Assembly (NCBI RefSeq): GCF_004078655.1
Contig: NZ_RZNC01000004.1
Span: forward strand, 124,001-188,000
Direction of reading: 5' to 3'
Length of the DNA: 64,000 bases
From: Labedella populi
GTDB taxonomy: Bacteria > Actinomycetota > Actinomycetes > Actinomycetales > Microbacteriaceae
Shown here: positions 36,235-47,200 of the stretch, one piece after another
Numbering within the stretch: position 1 is the stretch's first letter
How the letters are laid out: the number at the start of each line of letters is the position of its first letter
The notes under the pieces: generated by a model
The model's database searches: none
The model's input: the letters and a program-made list of their open reading frames with translations, nothing else
What the model was told of the DNA's origin: nothing
Position numbers and translations under genes: made by a program

Positions 36235-36283
36235 CCCCTTCGACAGGCTCAGGGACCGGTGGTCACCGCTTCCGAGCCTGTCG
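36235..36283. repeat. CCCTTCGACAGGCTCAGGGA dispersed repeat with hairpin
   Basis: CCCTTCGACAGGCTCAGGGA (36236-36255) is a sequence I recognise as scattered in many high-GC actinobacterial genomes. CGACAGGCTC (36241-36250) pairs with GAGCCTGTCG (36274-36283), giving a 10-bp stem that could end the aminotransferase transcript. Confidence 0.6.
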
Positions 36284-36316
36284 CCGTTCACGATCCAGGC
36301 AGCCGAAAAGGACGAC

Positions 36317-37720
36317 ATGACCACGCGCCCGTACCGCGAGACCTCCTTCTGGTTCGACGCCCTCGTGGCGGAGGGGGCCGACGACTTGACGCCGCGGCCA
36401 TTCGCTCCGGACGGGCTCGACGTCGACGTCTGCATCGTCGGCGGCGGGCTCACCGGCCTGTGGGCGGCGTACTACCTCACCGAGAACGACCCGGGGCTCT
36501 CCGTCGTCGTCATCGAGAAGGAGATCGCCGGCTTCGGAGCCTCGGGGCGGAACGGCGGCTGGTGCTCGGCGCTCTTCCCCCGCGAGACGTCGTCGCTCGT
36601 CGCCGAGTACGGGCACGACGCCGCGCGACGGATGCGGCAGGCCATGGTCGACACGGTCGACGAGGTGGGACGTGTCGTCGCCGCAGAGGGTATCGACTGC
36701 GACTTCTCGAAGGGCGGCACCGTCTCGTTCGCGACCTCGGAGGTGCAACGAGGGGCCGCACTCGCCGAGGTGGACGCGAACAATGCGTTCGGCGTCGACC
36801 GGCGCGAGTTCTGGGACTTCGCCGGGCCGGGGTCCACCAAGCCCCACCCGGAGAAGGCCGTCGCCGCGTCCTTCAACCCCGACTGCGCGCGCATCCAGCC
36901 GGCGAAGCTCGTCCGGTCGCTCGCCGACGTCGTCGAAGCCCGCGGCGTGCGCATCTTCGAGCAGACGGCGGCCGTGTCCTGGAGCGAGGGCGAGGTCGTC
37001 GCCGAGACGCCCGTCGGGCGGACGACGGTGCGCGCGGGGTCGATCCTGCTCGCACTGGAGGCGTACGGCTCGCAGCTGCCGGGCATCGGCCGCCGTGTCA
37101 TGCCGCTCTACTCGCTCATGATCGCGACCGAACCGCTCGACGACGCGTTCTGGGACGGCGTCGGCATCGAGCACGGCCAGACGTTCACCGACTACCGGCA
37201 CTTGCTCATCTACGGCCAGCGCACGGCCGACAACCGCTTCGCCTTCGGCGGCCGCGGTGCCCGGTACCACTGGGGCTCGACGATCTCGGAGGCCTACGAC
37301 CGCGTCGACCGGGTCTTCGATCACCTCCACCACACGCTCGTCGACCTGTTCCCGGCGGCGACCGATGCGGCCGTCACCCACTCCTGGGGCGGACCGCTCG
37401 GCGTCCCGCGGGACTGGCACGCCACGGTGACCTACAACCGTCGGACCCGCGTCGGCCTCGCCGGCGGCTACGTCGGCGACGGCGTCGGCACGACGAATCT
37501 CGCGGGACGCACGCTCGCGGACCTCGTGACGGGCACCGACTCCGACATCGTCTCACTGCCTTGGGTCGGGCACGTCTCGCCTCGCTGGGAGCCGGAGCCG
37601 CTCCGTTTCGCTGGCGCCAACCTCGGCCTCGTCGGCACGACGCTCGCCGACGTCGAGGAGGCGGCGACGGGCCGACCCTCGATCGCCGCTCGCCTGCTCG
37701 CTCCGCTCACCGGGCACTGA
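36317..37720 (+). CDS. FAD-dependent oxidoreductase (DAO/PuuB-like), second of two
   Basis: A 467-residue flavoprotein paralogous to the one at 32654-34075. The Rossmann motif is VCIVGGGLTGLWAAYYL, then GFGASGRNGGWCSALFPRE, and the C-terminal FAD contact is GGYVGDGVGTTNLAGRTLAD. It probably oxidises an amine or amino acid to an imine with oxygen as acceptor; the substrate is inferred from context only. ATG 36317 has AAGGACG seven bases upstream. It lies 136 bp after the aminotransferase and may have its own promoter. Confidence 0.88.
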   Translation: MTTRPYRETSFWFDALVAEGADDLTPRPFAPDGLDVDVCIVGGGLTGLWAAYYLTENDPGLSVVVIEKEIAGFGASGRNGGWCSALFPRETSSLVAEYGHDAARRMRQAMVDTVDEVGRVVAAEGIDCDFSKGGTVSFATSEVQRGAALAEVDANNAFGVDRREFWDFAGPGSTKPHPEKAVAASFNPDCARIQPAKLVRSLADVVEARGVRIFEQTAAVSWSEGEVVAETPVGRTTVRAGSILLALEAYGSQLPGIGRRVMPLYSLMIATEPLDDAFWDGVGIEHGQTFTDYRHLLIYGQRTADNRFAFGGRGARYHWGSTISEAYDRVDRVFDHLHHTLVDLFPAATDAAVTHSWGGPLGVPRDWHATVTYNRRTRVGLAGGYVGDGVGTTNLAGRTLADLVTGTDSDIVSLPWVGHVSPRWEPEPLRFAGANLGLVGTTLADVEEAATGRPSIAARLLAPLTGH

Positions 37721-37737
37721 CCCCGACATGCTCGGGG
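37721..37737 (+). terminator. Small hairpin after the second FAD oxidoreductase
   Basis: CCCCGA / TCGGGG with a CATGC loop begins directly after the stop codon. It is short and has no T-run, so terminator function is tentative. Confidence 0.4.
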
Positions 37738-37803
37738 AGCTCCGCTCGGCTCACCCCTCCCTGCTCGAGAAGCGGATCGAGTGGCAGACGACGTGCGGGC
37801 CAC

Positions 37804-38432
37804 TCACACCACTCCCTCCAGGTCGCGCTGCGCCCGGCGCCCGAGGAGTACGACGGTGACGAGCGCCACGACGAGCCAACCGCCGCCGAGGTTCCGCGGT
37901 GCGGCGAATCGCAGCAGGTACGGCGCGAGTTCCGACGTGCCGTCGGCGAGTTCCGTCACGACGTTCCACGCTCCGAAGGAGTAGAGGGCGGCGCCGATGC
38001 AGAAGACGACGACGTACCCGATGCTCGCGACGACAGTGAGCATCGTCAAACGACGCGTGAGGGGACGGCGACGGGCGATCGTCACACCAGCGATGACGAT
38101 CGTGACGAGGATGCCGAGGTCGGCTGCACGAGTGAGGATCGTGCCCAGAGGAGCCCGCCGGTCGAGAAGCCGGTGACGTTGCTCACGGTGAGCCAGGCTT
38201 CGGTCGCGGCCCCCTGCTCGACGACGGCGCCACCGCGGGCCGCGATGGCGCCGGCCGGAAGCTCACCGTTCATCAGGGGATGGAGGGTGATGTCCTTGTT
38301 CGCAAGGATGGCGGAGACTTCCTCCGTGACCACCACCGCGAAGACGAGGACGCCGAACGCCGCCATGACGGCGAAAAGGACACCCATCATGCGGGGGGTC
38401 CAGGAGGTTCTCGTCGTGCTCGGTTGACGCAT
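37804..38432 (-). pseudogene. Frameshifted small membrane protein (DUF2975-like)
   Basis: Two overlapping minus-strand frames together make one protein of about 209 residues. The first (from ATG 38432) reads MRQPSTTRTSWTPRMMGVLF to FSTGGLLW. In the other frame sequence resumes without loss as GTILTRAADLGILVTIVIAG and runs to QRDLEGVV and a stop at 37804. The shift falls at about 38143-38148 in a short CCC (minus-strand GGG) run, consistent with a one-base deletion. Four hydrophobic segments and the QRDLEGVV-like end recall DUF2975 proteins. A real mutation, a sequencing error or, less likely, recoding would all fit. TATCGT lies six bases before the ATG. Confidence 0.75.
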
Positions 38433-38570
38433 GCCCCGACGATAGGCGGTGGTTATCGTCGGCATCGCTTATCGATGGTGCACCTGTGGACGATCCGGCG
38501 CACGGGCGGGTCGCGCGAGCCGCGGGAACGGGCTGGCAAGCGGAACCGCACGGGAGTAGAGTCGCGGCTC

Positions 38571-40598
38571 GTGACTACAGATGGACGCGCCCCCGTGACC
38601 GAGGGCCGCTCCCCGAAACGCTGGATCATCGGCGACCCCCTCCCGTCCGAGAAGCTCGACGCACAACTGCTTCCGAAGAAGCTCGCGCTGCCGATCTTCG
38701 CGTCGGACGCACTCTCCTCCGTCGCCTACGCGCCGCAGGAGCTGCTCATGATCCTGCTCCTCGGCGGACTCGCGTTCCTGTCGTTCGCGCCGTGGATCGC
38801 GGCCGCCGTGATCGTACTGCTCGTCGTCGTCGTCCTCAGCTACCGTCAGCTCATCAAGGCGTACCCCTCGGGCGGTGGCGACTATGAGGTCGCCCACAAG
38901 AACCTCGGCGAGAAGGCTGGCGTGGTCGTCGCGTCAGCGCTGCTCGTCGACTACGTCCTGACGGTCGCGGTCTCGGTGGCGTCCGGTGTGGACAACATCA
39001 TCTCGGCGCTTCCCGCTCTCAACCCGCTGAGGGTCGAGCTCGCCGTCGGTTTCGTGGTCCTCCTCATGGCGGTGAACCTCCGGGGCGTTCGTGAGTCGTC
39101 GCGCGCGTTCGCGATCCCCACCTACCTGTTCATCGCGAGCGTCGCGCTCATGATCATCACGGGACTCACACGAGCCCTGCTCGGCGACGCTCCCGTCGCC
39201 TCGAGCGCTGGATACATCGTTGAGGGCGACGACCTCAGCCGCGCCGCGTTCATCCTGCTCCTGCTGCGCGCGTTCTCAAGCGGCTGCAGCGCGCTCACGG
39301 GCGTCGAGGCCGTCTCGAACGGCGTGCCGGCCTTCCGCCAGCCGAAGGTACGGAACGCCCAGCAGACGCTCGTCATCATGGGCGGTACGGCGATCGTCCT
39401 CTTCGCGGGCCTCACGGCGCTCGCCCTCATCGCCGGCGTCCACTACGCGGAGGACGCGTGCGACCTCGTCGGCTTCGCGAACTGCGAGACGGCGCCGCAA
39501 CCGAGCCTCATGGCGCAAGTCGCCGCCGCGACTTTCGGCGCCGGCAGCATCCCGTTCTTCATCATCCAGGCGGCCACGGCGTGTGTCCTCCTCCTCGCCG
39601 CCAACACCGCCTTCAACGGCTTCCCGCTCCTCGGTTCCGTGCTGGCCCGCGACGGCTACGCGCCGAAGGCCCTCAACACCCGCGGCGACCGGCTCGTCTT
39701 CTCGAACGGCATGATCGTGCTCGGCCTCGCGGCGAGCGTCATCCTCGTGATCTACCAGGCGAGCCTCACGCAGCTGATCCAGCTCTACATCATCGGCGTC
39801 TTCATCTCGTTCACCCTCGGTCAGCTCGGCATGGTGAAGCATTGGCGGAGACTGCTGCGCGAGGGGACGGACAATCCCGGCGGCGTCCGCGTGAGTCTCG
39901 CCATCAACACGTCGGGAGCCGCTCTCACCGCGAGTGTGCTCATCGTCGTGACGATCACGAAGTTCACCCACGGCGCATGGCTCGTCTTCGTCCTCATGCC
40001 CGTGCTCTTCATTCTCATGATCGGCGTGAACCGCTACTACCGCGACGTCGAGCACGAGATCCGCGTCGAGGACTGCCCGACGTTCGGTGCTGAGGGCGAC
40101 CACGCCATCATCCTCGTCGGGAAGCTGCAGAAGCCCGTGCTCAAGGCGATCGACTACGCGGTCGCCGCGAAGCACGCGTCGATCGCCGCGCTCCACGTCG
40201 CCGTCGACGAGGCGTCGACGGCGAAGCTCGTGAGGCAGTGGGCCGAGCTCGGCATCGATGTGCCCCTCGTCATCGTCGAGTCGCCGTACCGTGCGTACGC
40301 GCACCCGGTCATCGCCTACATCGAGGCTCACCGGAAGAAGCACGGCCCGGAAGTCGTGACCGTCTATCTGCCGCAGTACATCGTGGGCCACTGGTGGGAG
40401 TCGTTCCTGCACAACCGGCGGGCGAAGCGCATCAGCCAGCAGCTCATGCTCGTCCACGGTGTGACGATCGCGCTCGTGCCGTGGTTGCTCGACTCCTCGG
40501 AGCTCATCTACGGGCGCCGGTCCCGCCCGCTGCCCGGTGAGGAGCGCCGCGGAGAGTACCGCTCGGACGACGCGAGGCCCCGCTCCCTCGAGAGCTGA
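38571..40598 (+). CDS. APC-superfamily permease, KimA/YdaO-like potassium transporter
   Basis: A 675-residue transporter. It has twelve hydrophobic segments (residues about 45-500) beginning IFASDALSSVAYAPQELLMI, the conserved start of KimA-type proton-coupled potassium importers, with KAYPSGGGDYEVAHKNLGEK and the central TGVEAVSNGVPAFRQPK. A cytoplasmic C-terminal domain (about 505-660) resembles a UspA/nucleotide-binding fold. Potassium uptake is inferred from the family. GTG 38571 has TAGAGT eight bases upstream; GTG 38595 is an alternative. No c-di-AMP riboswitch is visible in the 138-bp upstream region. Confidence 0.85.
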   Translation: MTTDGRAPVTEGRSPKRWIIGDPLPSEKLDAQLLPKKLALPIFASDALSSVAYAPQELLMILLLGGLAFLSFAPWIAAAVIVLLVVVVLSYRQLIKAYPSGGGDYEVAHKNLGEKAGVVVASALLVDYVLTVAVSVASGVDNIISALPALNPLRVELAVGFVVLLMAVNLRGVRESSRAFAIPTYLFIASVALMIITGLTRALLGDAPVASSAGYIVEGDDLSRAAFILLLLRAFSSGCSALTGVEAVSNGVPAFRQPKVRNAQQTLVIMGGTAIVLFAGLTALALIAGVHYAEDACDLVGFANCETAPQPSLMAQVAAATFGAGSIPFFIIQAATACVLLLAANTAFNGFPLLGSVLARDGYAPKALNTRGDRLVFSNGMIVLGLAASVILVIYQASLTQLIQLYIIGVFISFTLGQLGMVKHWRRLLREGTDNPGGVRVSLAINTSGAALTASVLIVVTITKFTHGAWLVFVLMPVLFILMIGVNRYYRDVEHEIRVEDCPTFGAEGDHAIILVGKLQKPVLKAIDYAVAAKHASIAALHVAVDEASTAKLVRQWAELGIDVPLVIVESPYRAYAHPVIAYIEAHRKKHGPEVVTVYLPQYIVGHWWESFLHNRRAKRISQQLMLVHGVTIALVPWLLDSSELIYGRRSRPLPGEERRGEYRSDDARPRSLES

Positions 40599-40969
40599 CC
40601 GGCGGAACAGGCGCCGACTGACCGGTCCGACGGCGGCGCCGACTCGCTCGGAGCAGGGATTTGGGCCCCTGCCCCGAGACGAGGGCGTGACCGATTGCCC
40701 TCGAAAGGATGGCCGCCGGTCGGTGAACCGTCCCGAGAGGGAGTTCAGGGATCCCTCGCGGTCCGGCTCCCGCTCCTCCCCTCCCAGGGAGTGGGCTCGA
40801 CCGGGGTCGAGACGGAGAGGAGCAGCTCCTCGACGGCGTCGGGATCGCGACCGGTGTCGACGAGGAGACGACGGTCCCATCCTCGACCGCCCCTCGTCCG
40901 CCGCGGCTGCCGCAGGCCGTTTTTGGTCCGTACAGTGGTCCCCCCGATTCGGGAGCCGGTCCGATGGGT
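40599..40969. other. Gene-free stretch after the APC permease
   Basis: 371 bp without a credible reading frame; codon statistics do not favour any frame. TACAGT at 40931-40936 lies some 35 bp before the terminator and could mark a very short transcript, but there is no good -35 box. Otherwise I see nothing. Confidence 0.4.
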
Positions 40970-41008
40970 TGACGAAGGCCCCACCGTCGAGCGGCGGGGC
41001 CTTCGTCA
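40970..41008. terminator. Terminator overlapping the end of the 58-residue protein gene
   Basis: A 17-position stem (40970-40986 with 40992-41008, core TGACGAAGGCCCC / GGGGCCTTCGTCA, one mismatch) has a TCGAG loop. The TCA at 41006-41008 is also the stop codon of the minus-strand small gene. Confidence 0.85.
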
Positions 41009-41182
41009 TCGCGGGAGGAGCACGGCGACGACGAGCGCGGCGGCGGCGCCTCCGCTCGACGCGAGCACGGCGAGCCGGTAACGCCGCGACCGATGCACCC
41101 GGTCGGCGCGGACCTCCCGCCGGGGCGACACGTACGTGGAGCGGTGCCGACGGGGCGTCGGCGTCTCGTGGATCGTGGCCAT
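41006..41182 (-). CDS. 58-residue Arg-rich single-pass membrane protein
   Basis: A short gene with clear coding signals: ATG 41182 with GAAGGGA upstream, 58 codons, and a stop inside a terminator stem. Residues 1-35 are basic (MATIHETPTPRRHRSTYVSP, then RREVRADRVHRSRRYR). Residues 36-56 are one hydrophobic helix (LAVLASSGGAAAALVVAVLL). I do not recognise the family. It sits 88 bp downstream of the giant surface-protein gene, separated by a hairpin, so it may be partly co-transcribed with it. Confidence 0.65.
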   Translation of the reverse strand: MATIHETPTPRRHRSTYVSPRREVRADRVHRSRRYRLAVLASSGGAAAALVVAVLLPR

Positions 41183-41227
41183 CTGCTCGTTCCCTTCATC
41201 GGCCTCCTCCGCGCGCGGAGGAGAACC

Positions 41228-41263
41228 CCACCCGGGCCGAGAGGGGGGACCCGGCCCGGGTGG
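41228..41263 (-). terminator. Hairpin after the giant surface-protein gene
   Basis: CCACCCGGGCC (41228-41238) pairs with GGCCCGGGTGG (41253-41263) just beyond the stop codon at 41271. It is probably the main terminator of the giant gene, possibly leaky into the 58-codon gene. Confidence 0.7.
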
Positions 41264-41270
41264 TGGTCGG

Positions 41271-44200
41271 TCAGCTCATCGGAGCGTCGGAGCTCGGACG
41301 GGCGTCGTCGAGCACGAGCCGACGCCGACGCGCCACCTCGACCGCGAGCGTGCCTCCGAGGATCAGCAGGATGACGAGAGCGAGGCTTCCCAGACCGAGT
41401 TCCCCACCCGTGATCGCGAGGGGCGGCGGTGCGATCGTCGGGTTCGACGTGCACAGCGGGTTGCCCGAGACGCACCGCTCCTCCGGCTCGCCTCCACTCA
41501 GTCCCAGGAAGTTGTCGAGGATGTGATTCCCCTGGCGGTCGTACGCCATGACGGTGACGCTGTACCTGACCGTCGCCGTGACACCGGCGGCGAGGGTGCC
41601 GCCGATCGCCAGGGTGTCGTCCTCGAGCTCGAGCTCGAGCGACGGGTCGTCGCTCGACGGCCCCCGGGTGAGAGTCGCGTCGTCCAGAACATCACCGAGG
41701 TGATCCGTGTAGTCGACGACGGCCGTGCCTGTTCCCGTGTTACGGAAGGTGAGCGTGTAGTCGAGCACCTGCCCCTGACGCACGTCCGTTCCCGTCTTCG
41801 GATCGACCGACTTGGTCGCGGCGATCTGCCCGATGGGGTGGACGGTGCAATCGGCGTCCTCTCCGGCGACCGGTTCGCAGGAACCGTTCTCGCCGGGCGG
41901 GTCTCCCGGGAGGACGAGCCAGTTACCCAGCACATGGTCGCCTTGCTCGGCGAACGGCCGCACCGTCACCGTGTAGGTGACCGTGACGGATTCACCGGGC
42001 TCGAGCGAACCCGCGATGTGGATCCGGCCGTCGCTCGGCTCGGACACCACGAGCGAGTCGCTCGACGCCGCCGGCGCCGCCGTCAGATCAGCGTCGTCAA
42101 GGACTCCCGTGAGGACATCGTCCTTCGACACGTCACCGGTCGCTGCCCCGTCGTTCCGGAAGTGCAGCGTGTAGGTGACCTCCTGACCTGCGGCGATCGG
42201 TGTGCCCGAAGCGGGGTCCGCCGACTTCGAGTCCACGATCCGGGGAACATAGTTCTCCGTGCAGTCGCCGTCCTCGCACTCAGTGTCGGGTCCCGGCGGC
42301 TCCTCGTCCGTGTCGAACAGGAAGTTCGTGAGGACGTCGTCGCCGCGCTCGGCGTCCGGCAAGACCGTGAGCGTGTACGTGACCGTCACCGTCTGGTCGG
42401 GCTCGAGACGTCCGCCGATCACCAGTTCGGTCCCGTCGAGCACTGCGGTCACGTTCGGGTCCGAGACCGTCGGTCCGTCCGTGAACTCGGCATCGTCGAG
42501 GACATTGTCGAGGTAGTCGATTCGGTGCACGGCCCCCGCCGCTTCACCCGAGTTCGTGAGGTTCAGCGTGTAGGTGAGCACGTCTCCGGGCAGCACCGCC
42601 GATCCACTGGCGGGGTCCACGGACTTCGACGAGTCGATCTGCGGCAGTGGCGTGACGGTGCAGTTCGCATCGTCCTCCGCGCACTCCGTCGGGGGCTCCT
42701 CACCAGGCTGGAGGAGGAAGTTGCTCGCGACGTTGTCGCCGCGCTCCGACTCCTCCTTCACCGTGACCACGTAGACGACCGTGACCGTCTGGCCGGGGGC
42801 GAGAGTTCCGGTGACGGAGATGGCGCTCCCGTCACGCGTCGCTGTGAGTGCACCGTCGGAGGAGACCGGTTCGCTCGTGATTGTCGCGTCGTCGAGCACG
42901 CCCGAGAGGTCGTCGACCTTCTCCACCTCCACGGCGGCCTCCGACTGGTTGTCGAACGTCAGCGTGTAGGTGAGCTGCGTCCCGGCCTCGATCGGGTCAC
43001 TCGAGGCGGAGACCGCCTTCGACGTGCCCAGTCGACCGATGGGCGTCACCGTGCAATCCGGTTCCTCCGCGTCCGTCGGCTGGCAGACCGGGTCGGTCGG
43101 CGGCGTCGGAGGGTCCTCCGGGTCGTTCTGCACGAGGAAGTTCGACGCCGTGTCGTCGCCGCGCAGGTCGTCCGCCTTGATGGTCACGGTGTAGACGACC
43201 GTGGCCGACTCGCCGGCTACGAGCGACCCCGTGACGGCGATGGTCTCGCCGTTCCGGGTCACCGTGAGGGTGTCGGACGTCGGCTCGGCCGTCACATCCG
43301 CGTCATCGAGCACGTGGGTCAGGAAGTCGACCGCATCCACGTCGACCACACCCCTTCCGCGGTTCTCGAAGTGCAGCGTGTAGGTGAGTTCGGTACCGGC
43401 GGCCACGGGCCTCCTCGACGCCTCGACCGTCTTCCAGTCGTGGAGCTCGCCGACGTAGGTGACGGTGCAGAGGGGGTCTCCCTCCTCGCACTCCTCCCCC
43501 GGCGGCGGCGGGATCTCGCCCTCGGGAACGAGCACGTTGCCCATGACGTTGTCGCCACGTTCGCCGTCCGGCAGGGCCGTGACCTCGTAGCGCACCTCGA
43601 CGGTGGAACCGGCCGCGACGGTGCCGACGACGGTGATGATGTTCCCGTCGAGCGTCGCCGATCCCGTCGGCGAGGAGAAGGTCGGTGCACTCGAGACCGT
43701 TCCGTCGTCGAGGACTCCGCTGAGGTCGTCGGTGTACTCGATCGCGGCGTCGACCGCGCTCGTGTTCCGGAACGTCAGCGTGTAGACGACGACGTCACCG
43801 GCCTTCACCGTCGATCCGTCGGAGGGCGACACCGACTTCTCGGCGTCGACCGTCGGGAGGGGCGTCTCCGTGCAGCGCTCGGGCGAACATTCTCCGCCTC
43901 CCGTGGGCAGGAGCGTGTTGTCCGCCACGTTGTCGCCGCGCCCGGACTCGGGGTTCACCGAGACCGTGTAGACGACCGTGACGGTCTCGCCGGCGGTGAG
44001 GGTGCCCGTGATCGTGAACGCACCGTCGGCGATGTCCGACACCGTGAGCGAGTCCGAGCTCGCCGCGGGGGCGTCGACGATCGTCGCGTCGTCGAGGACG
44101 CCCGCGAGGGTGTCCGTCTCGTCCACGTCGGCCGACGCGTCACTCGCGTTCGTGAAGGTCAGCGTGTAGGTGAGGATCGCCCCGACGCCGATGGGCGTCG

Positions 44201-47200
44201 CGTCCGCCTCGACCGTCTTCGTGGCGGTGTAGCTCCCGATGGGGGTGGTGGTGCAGTCGGGCTCCTCTGCATCCGTCGGTTCACAGATCGGCTCGGTCGG
44301 CGGGGTCGGCGGGTCCTCCGGATCGTTGCGCACGAGGAAGTTGCTCGCGGTGTCGTCGCCGCGAGCGCCGTCGGCCTTGATCGTGACCGTGTACGTGACG
44401 GTCGCCGACTGACCGGGCTCGAGCGAACCCGCGACCGTGATGGTCTCTCCATCGCGCGTCGCAGTGAGGAGTTCGGAGGTCGGTTCCGTCGTCACGTCGG
44501 CGTCGTCCAGAACGTGAGTCAGGAAGTCGATCGCGTTCACAGCGATCGATCCCTCCCCACGGTTCTCGAAGTGCAGCGTGTAGGTGAGCTCCGTTCCGGC
44601 GGCCACGGGTGTCTCGGACGCCTCGACCGTCTTCCAGTCGTGGAGTTCGCCGATCGGGTTCTCGGTGCAGAGAGCGCTGCCCTCCGCACACTCCGTCGGC
44701 GGCAGCTCAAGACCGGGGACCAGGAAGTTGCCGAGGTCGTTGTCGCCGCGCTCGCCGTCGGCGCCCACGGTCACCTCGTAGGTGACGGTGACCGTCGCAC
44801 CGGCCGCGATCTCACCCGTGACGGCGATCGTCTCGCCATCGACGACCGCGGAGACCGCGGCGTCGGACGATACGGGGGTTGCCGTGATCGTTCCGTCGTC
44901 CAGGATGTCCGCGAGGTGATCGGTGTAATCGACCGTCCCGGTGGCGTTCCCGTCGTTCGTGAACGTGAGCGTGTAGGTGAGCACGTCACCGGCCGCGACG
45001 CTCGACCCCGAAGCGGGATCGACGGACTTCACCGCCTGGACGTTCGGCAGCGGGGTGCTCGTGCAGTTCGGGTCGCCCTCCACGCACTCGCCTGGCGGGG
45101 TGACGCCGTTCTCCACGAGGAAGTTCGTCGCGACGTCGTCGCCGCGGTCCGCCTCCCCCTTCACCGTCACGACGTAGGTGACCGTGACGGTCTGGCCGGG
45201 GGCGATCTCGCCGGAGATCGACAGCACGCCGTCGATGATCGGCGAGACCGTGACGGCCGGGTCGGACACGACGGGGAGCGAGGTCACGTCGGCGTCGTCG
45301 AGCACGCTCGACAGGTCGTCGATGTGATCGACGGTGACGGGTGCCTCCGACTGGTTGTCGAACGTCAGCGTGTAGGTGAGCGTCGTGCCCGGCACGATCG
45401 GGTCGGACGAGGCCTCGACGGCCTTGCCCGTGGTGAGCTGACCGATCGGGGTCGCGGTGCAGTCCGGTTCCTCCGCGTCCGTCGGCTGGCAGATCGGCTC
45501 GGCCGGCGGCGTCGGCGGGTCGCTCGGGTCGTTCGGCACGAGGAAGTTCGCCGCGATCGAGTCGCCGCGCTCCCCGTCACCCTTCACTGTGACCGTGTAG
45601 ACGACCGTGGTCGACTCGCCGGGTGCGAGAGTGCCGGTGATCGTGATCGCCTCGCCGTTCCGCGTCGCCGTGAGGGCGTCCGAAACCGGTTCGGCGGTGA
45701 CGTCCGCGTCGTCGAGCACGTGGGTCAGGAAGTCGACGCGGTCCACCTCGACGTCGCCCTCGCCGCGGTTCTCGAAGTGCAGCGTGTACGTGAGCTCGGT
45801 GCCGGCGGCGACGGGCGTCGCGGACGCCTCGACCGTCTTCCAGTCGTGCAGTTCACCGATGGGGTTCTCCGTGCAGAGAGCACTGCCGTCCACGCACTCC
45901 GTCGGCGGCAACTCATCACCCGGGACCAGGAAGTTCCCGAGGCCGTTGTCACCACGCTCACCATCCGCGCCCACCGTGACCTCGTAGGTCACCGTGACCG
46001 TCGCACCCGCAGCGATCGTGCCCGTGATCGCTATCGTCTCGCCGTCCAGGGTCGCGGTCAGACCGGCGTCGGACGGCGTCGGGCCACCCGTGACGGTCGC
46101 GTCGTCGAGGATGCCGGCGAGGTAGTCAGTGTAGTCGACCGCGCCCGTCGCGTTCCCCTCGTTCGTGAACGTGAGCATGTAGGTGAGGACGTCACCGGCG
46201 GCGACGCTCGAACCCGAGACCGGGTCGACCGACTTCGCAGCGTCCACGTTCGGCAGCGCTGTGCTCGTGCAGTTCGGGTCGCCCTCGACGCACTCGGCCG
46301 GGGGTTCCTCACCGGGGTTCAGCAGGAAATTGTCCGCGGTGTCGTCACCGCGGGCGTCCTCCGCGTTCACCGTCACCGTGTAGGTGACCGTGACCGTCTC
46401 ACCCGCCGCGACGACGCCCGTGATCGTGATCGTCCCGTCCGTCACCCCGGACGCGGTGATGCTCGCGTCGGACGAGACCGGCTGTGCGGTGATCGTCGCA
46501 TCGTCGAGCACACCCGACAGGTCGTCGATCTTGTCGACCGAGACATCGGTGGCGGTGTCGTTGATGAACGAGAGCGTGTACGTGAGCGTCGTTCCTGCGA
46601 CGATCGGGTCCGAGGACGCCTCGACGGACTTCGTCGTGATCAGCTTTCCGATCGGGGTGATCGTGCAGTCGGGCTCCTCCCCATCCGTCGGCTCGCAGAC
46701 GGGATCCGTGGGTGGGGTGTCCTCGGGGTCGAGGAGGAAGTTCGCCGCGATGTCGTCTCCGCGCTCGCCATCGGCCTTAAGTGTGACGACATACGTCACC
46801 GTGGTGCTTTCACCCGCTTCGAGCGAACCGGTGATCGCGATACGTGCGCCGTCCCGGACGACGGTGAGGTCGTCGGAGGACGGCTCGACGGTCACGTCGG
46901 CGTCGTCGAGGACGAGGCTCAGATCATCGACCCGGTCCACGTCGATCGCGCCCTCGCCGCGGTTCTCGAAGTGCAACGTGTAGGTCAGCTCGGTGCCGGC
47001 GCCAACGGGCGCCTCGGACGCCTCGACGGTCTTCCAGTCGTGGAGCTCACCGATGGGGTTCTCCGTGCAGAGGACGCTGCCCTCCACGCATTCGGTCGGC
47101 GGCTCGTCGCCGTCGACGACGAGGAAGTTGCCGAGTCGGTTGTCTCCGCGGTCACCGTCGGTTTTCACAGTGACCCGGTAGGTGACGGTGACGGTCGCCC

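Noticed and set aside
38466-38570. c-di-AMP (ydaO) riboswitch before the KimA-like gene
   Set aside because: The space is short, the motif is not recognisable, and a leaderless-type -10 box lies next to the start.
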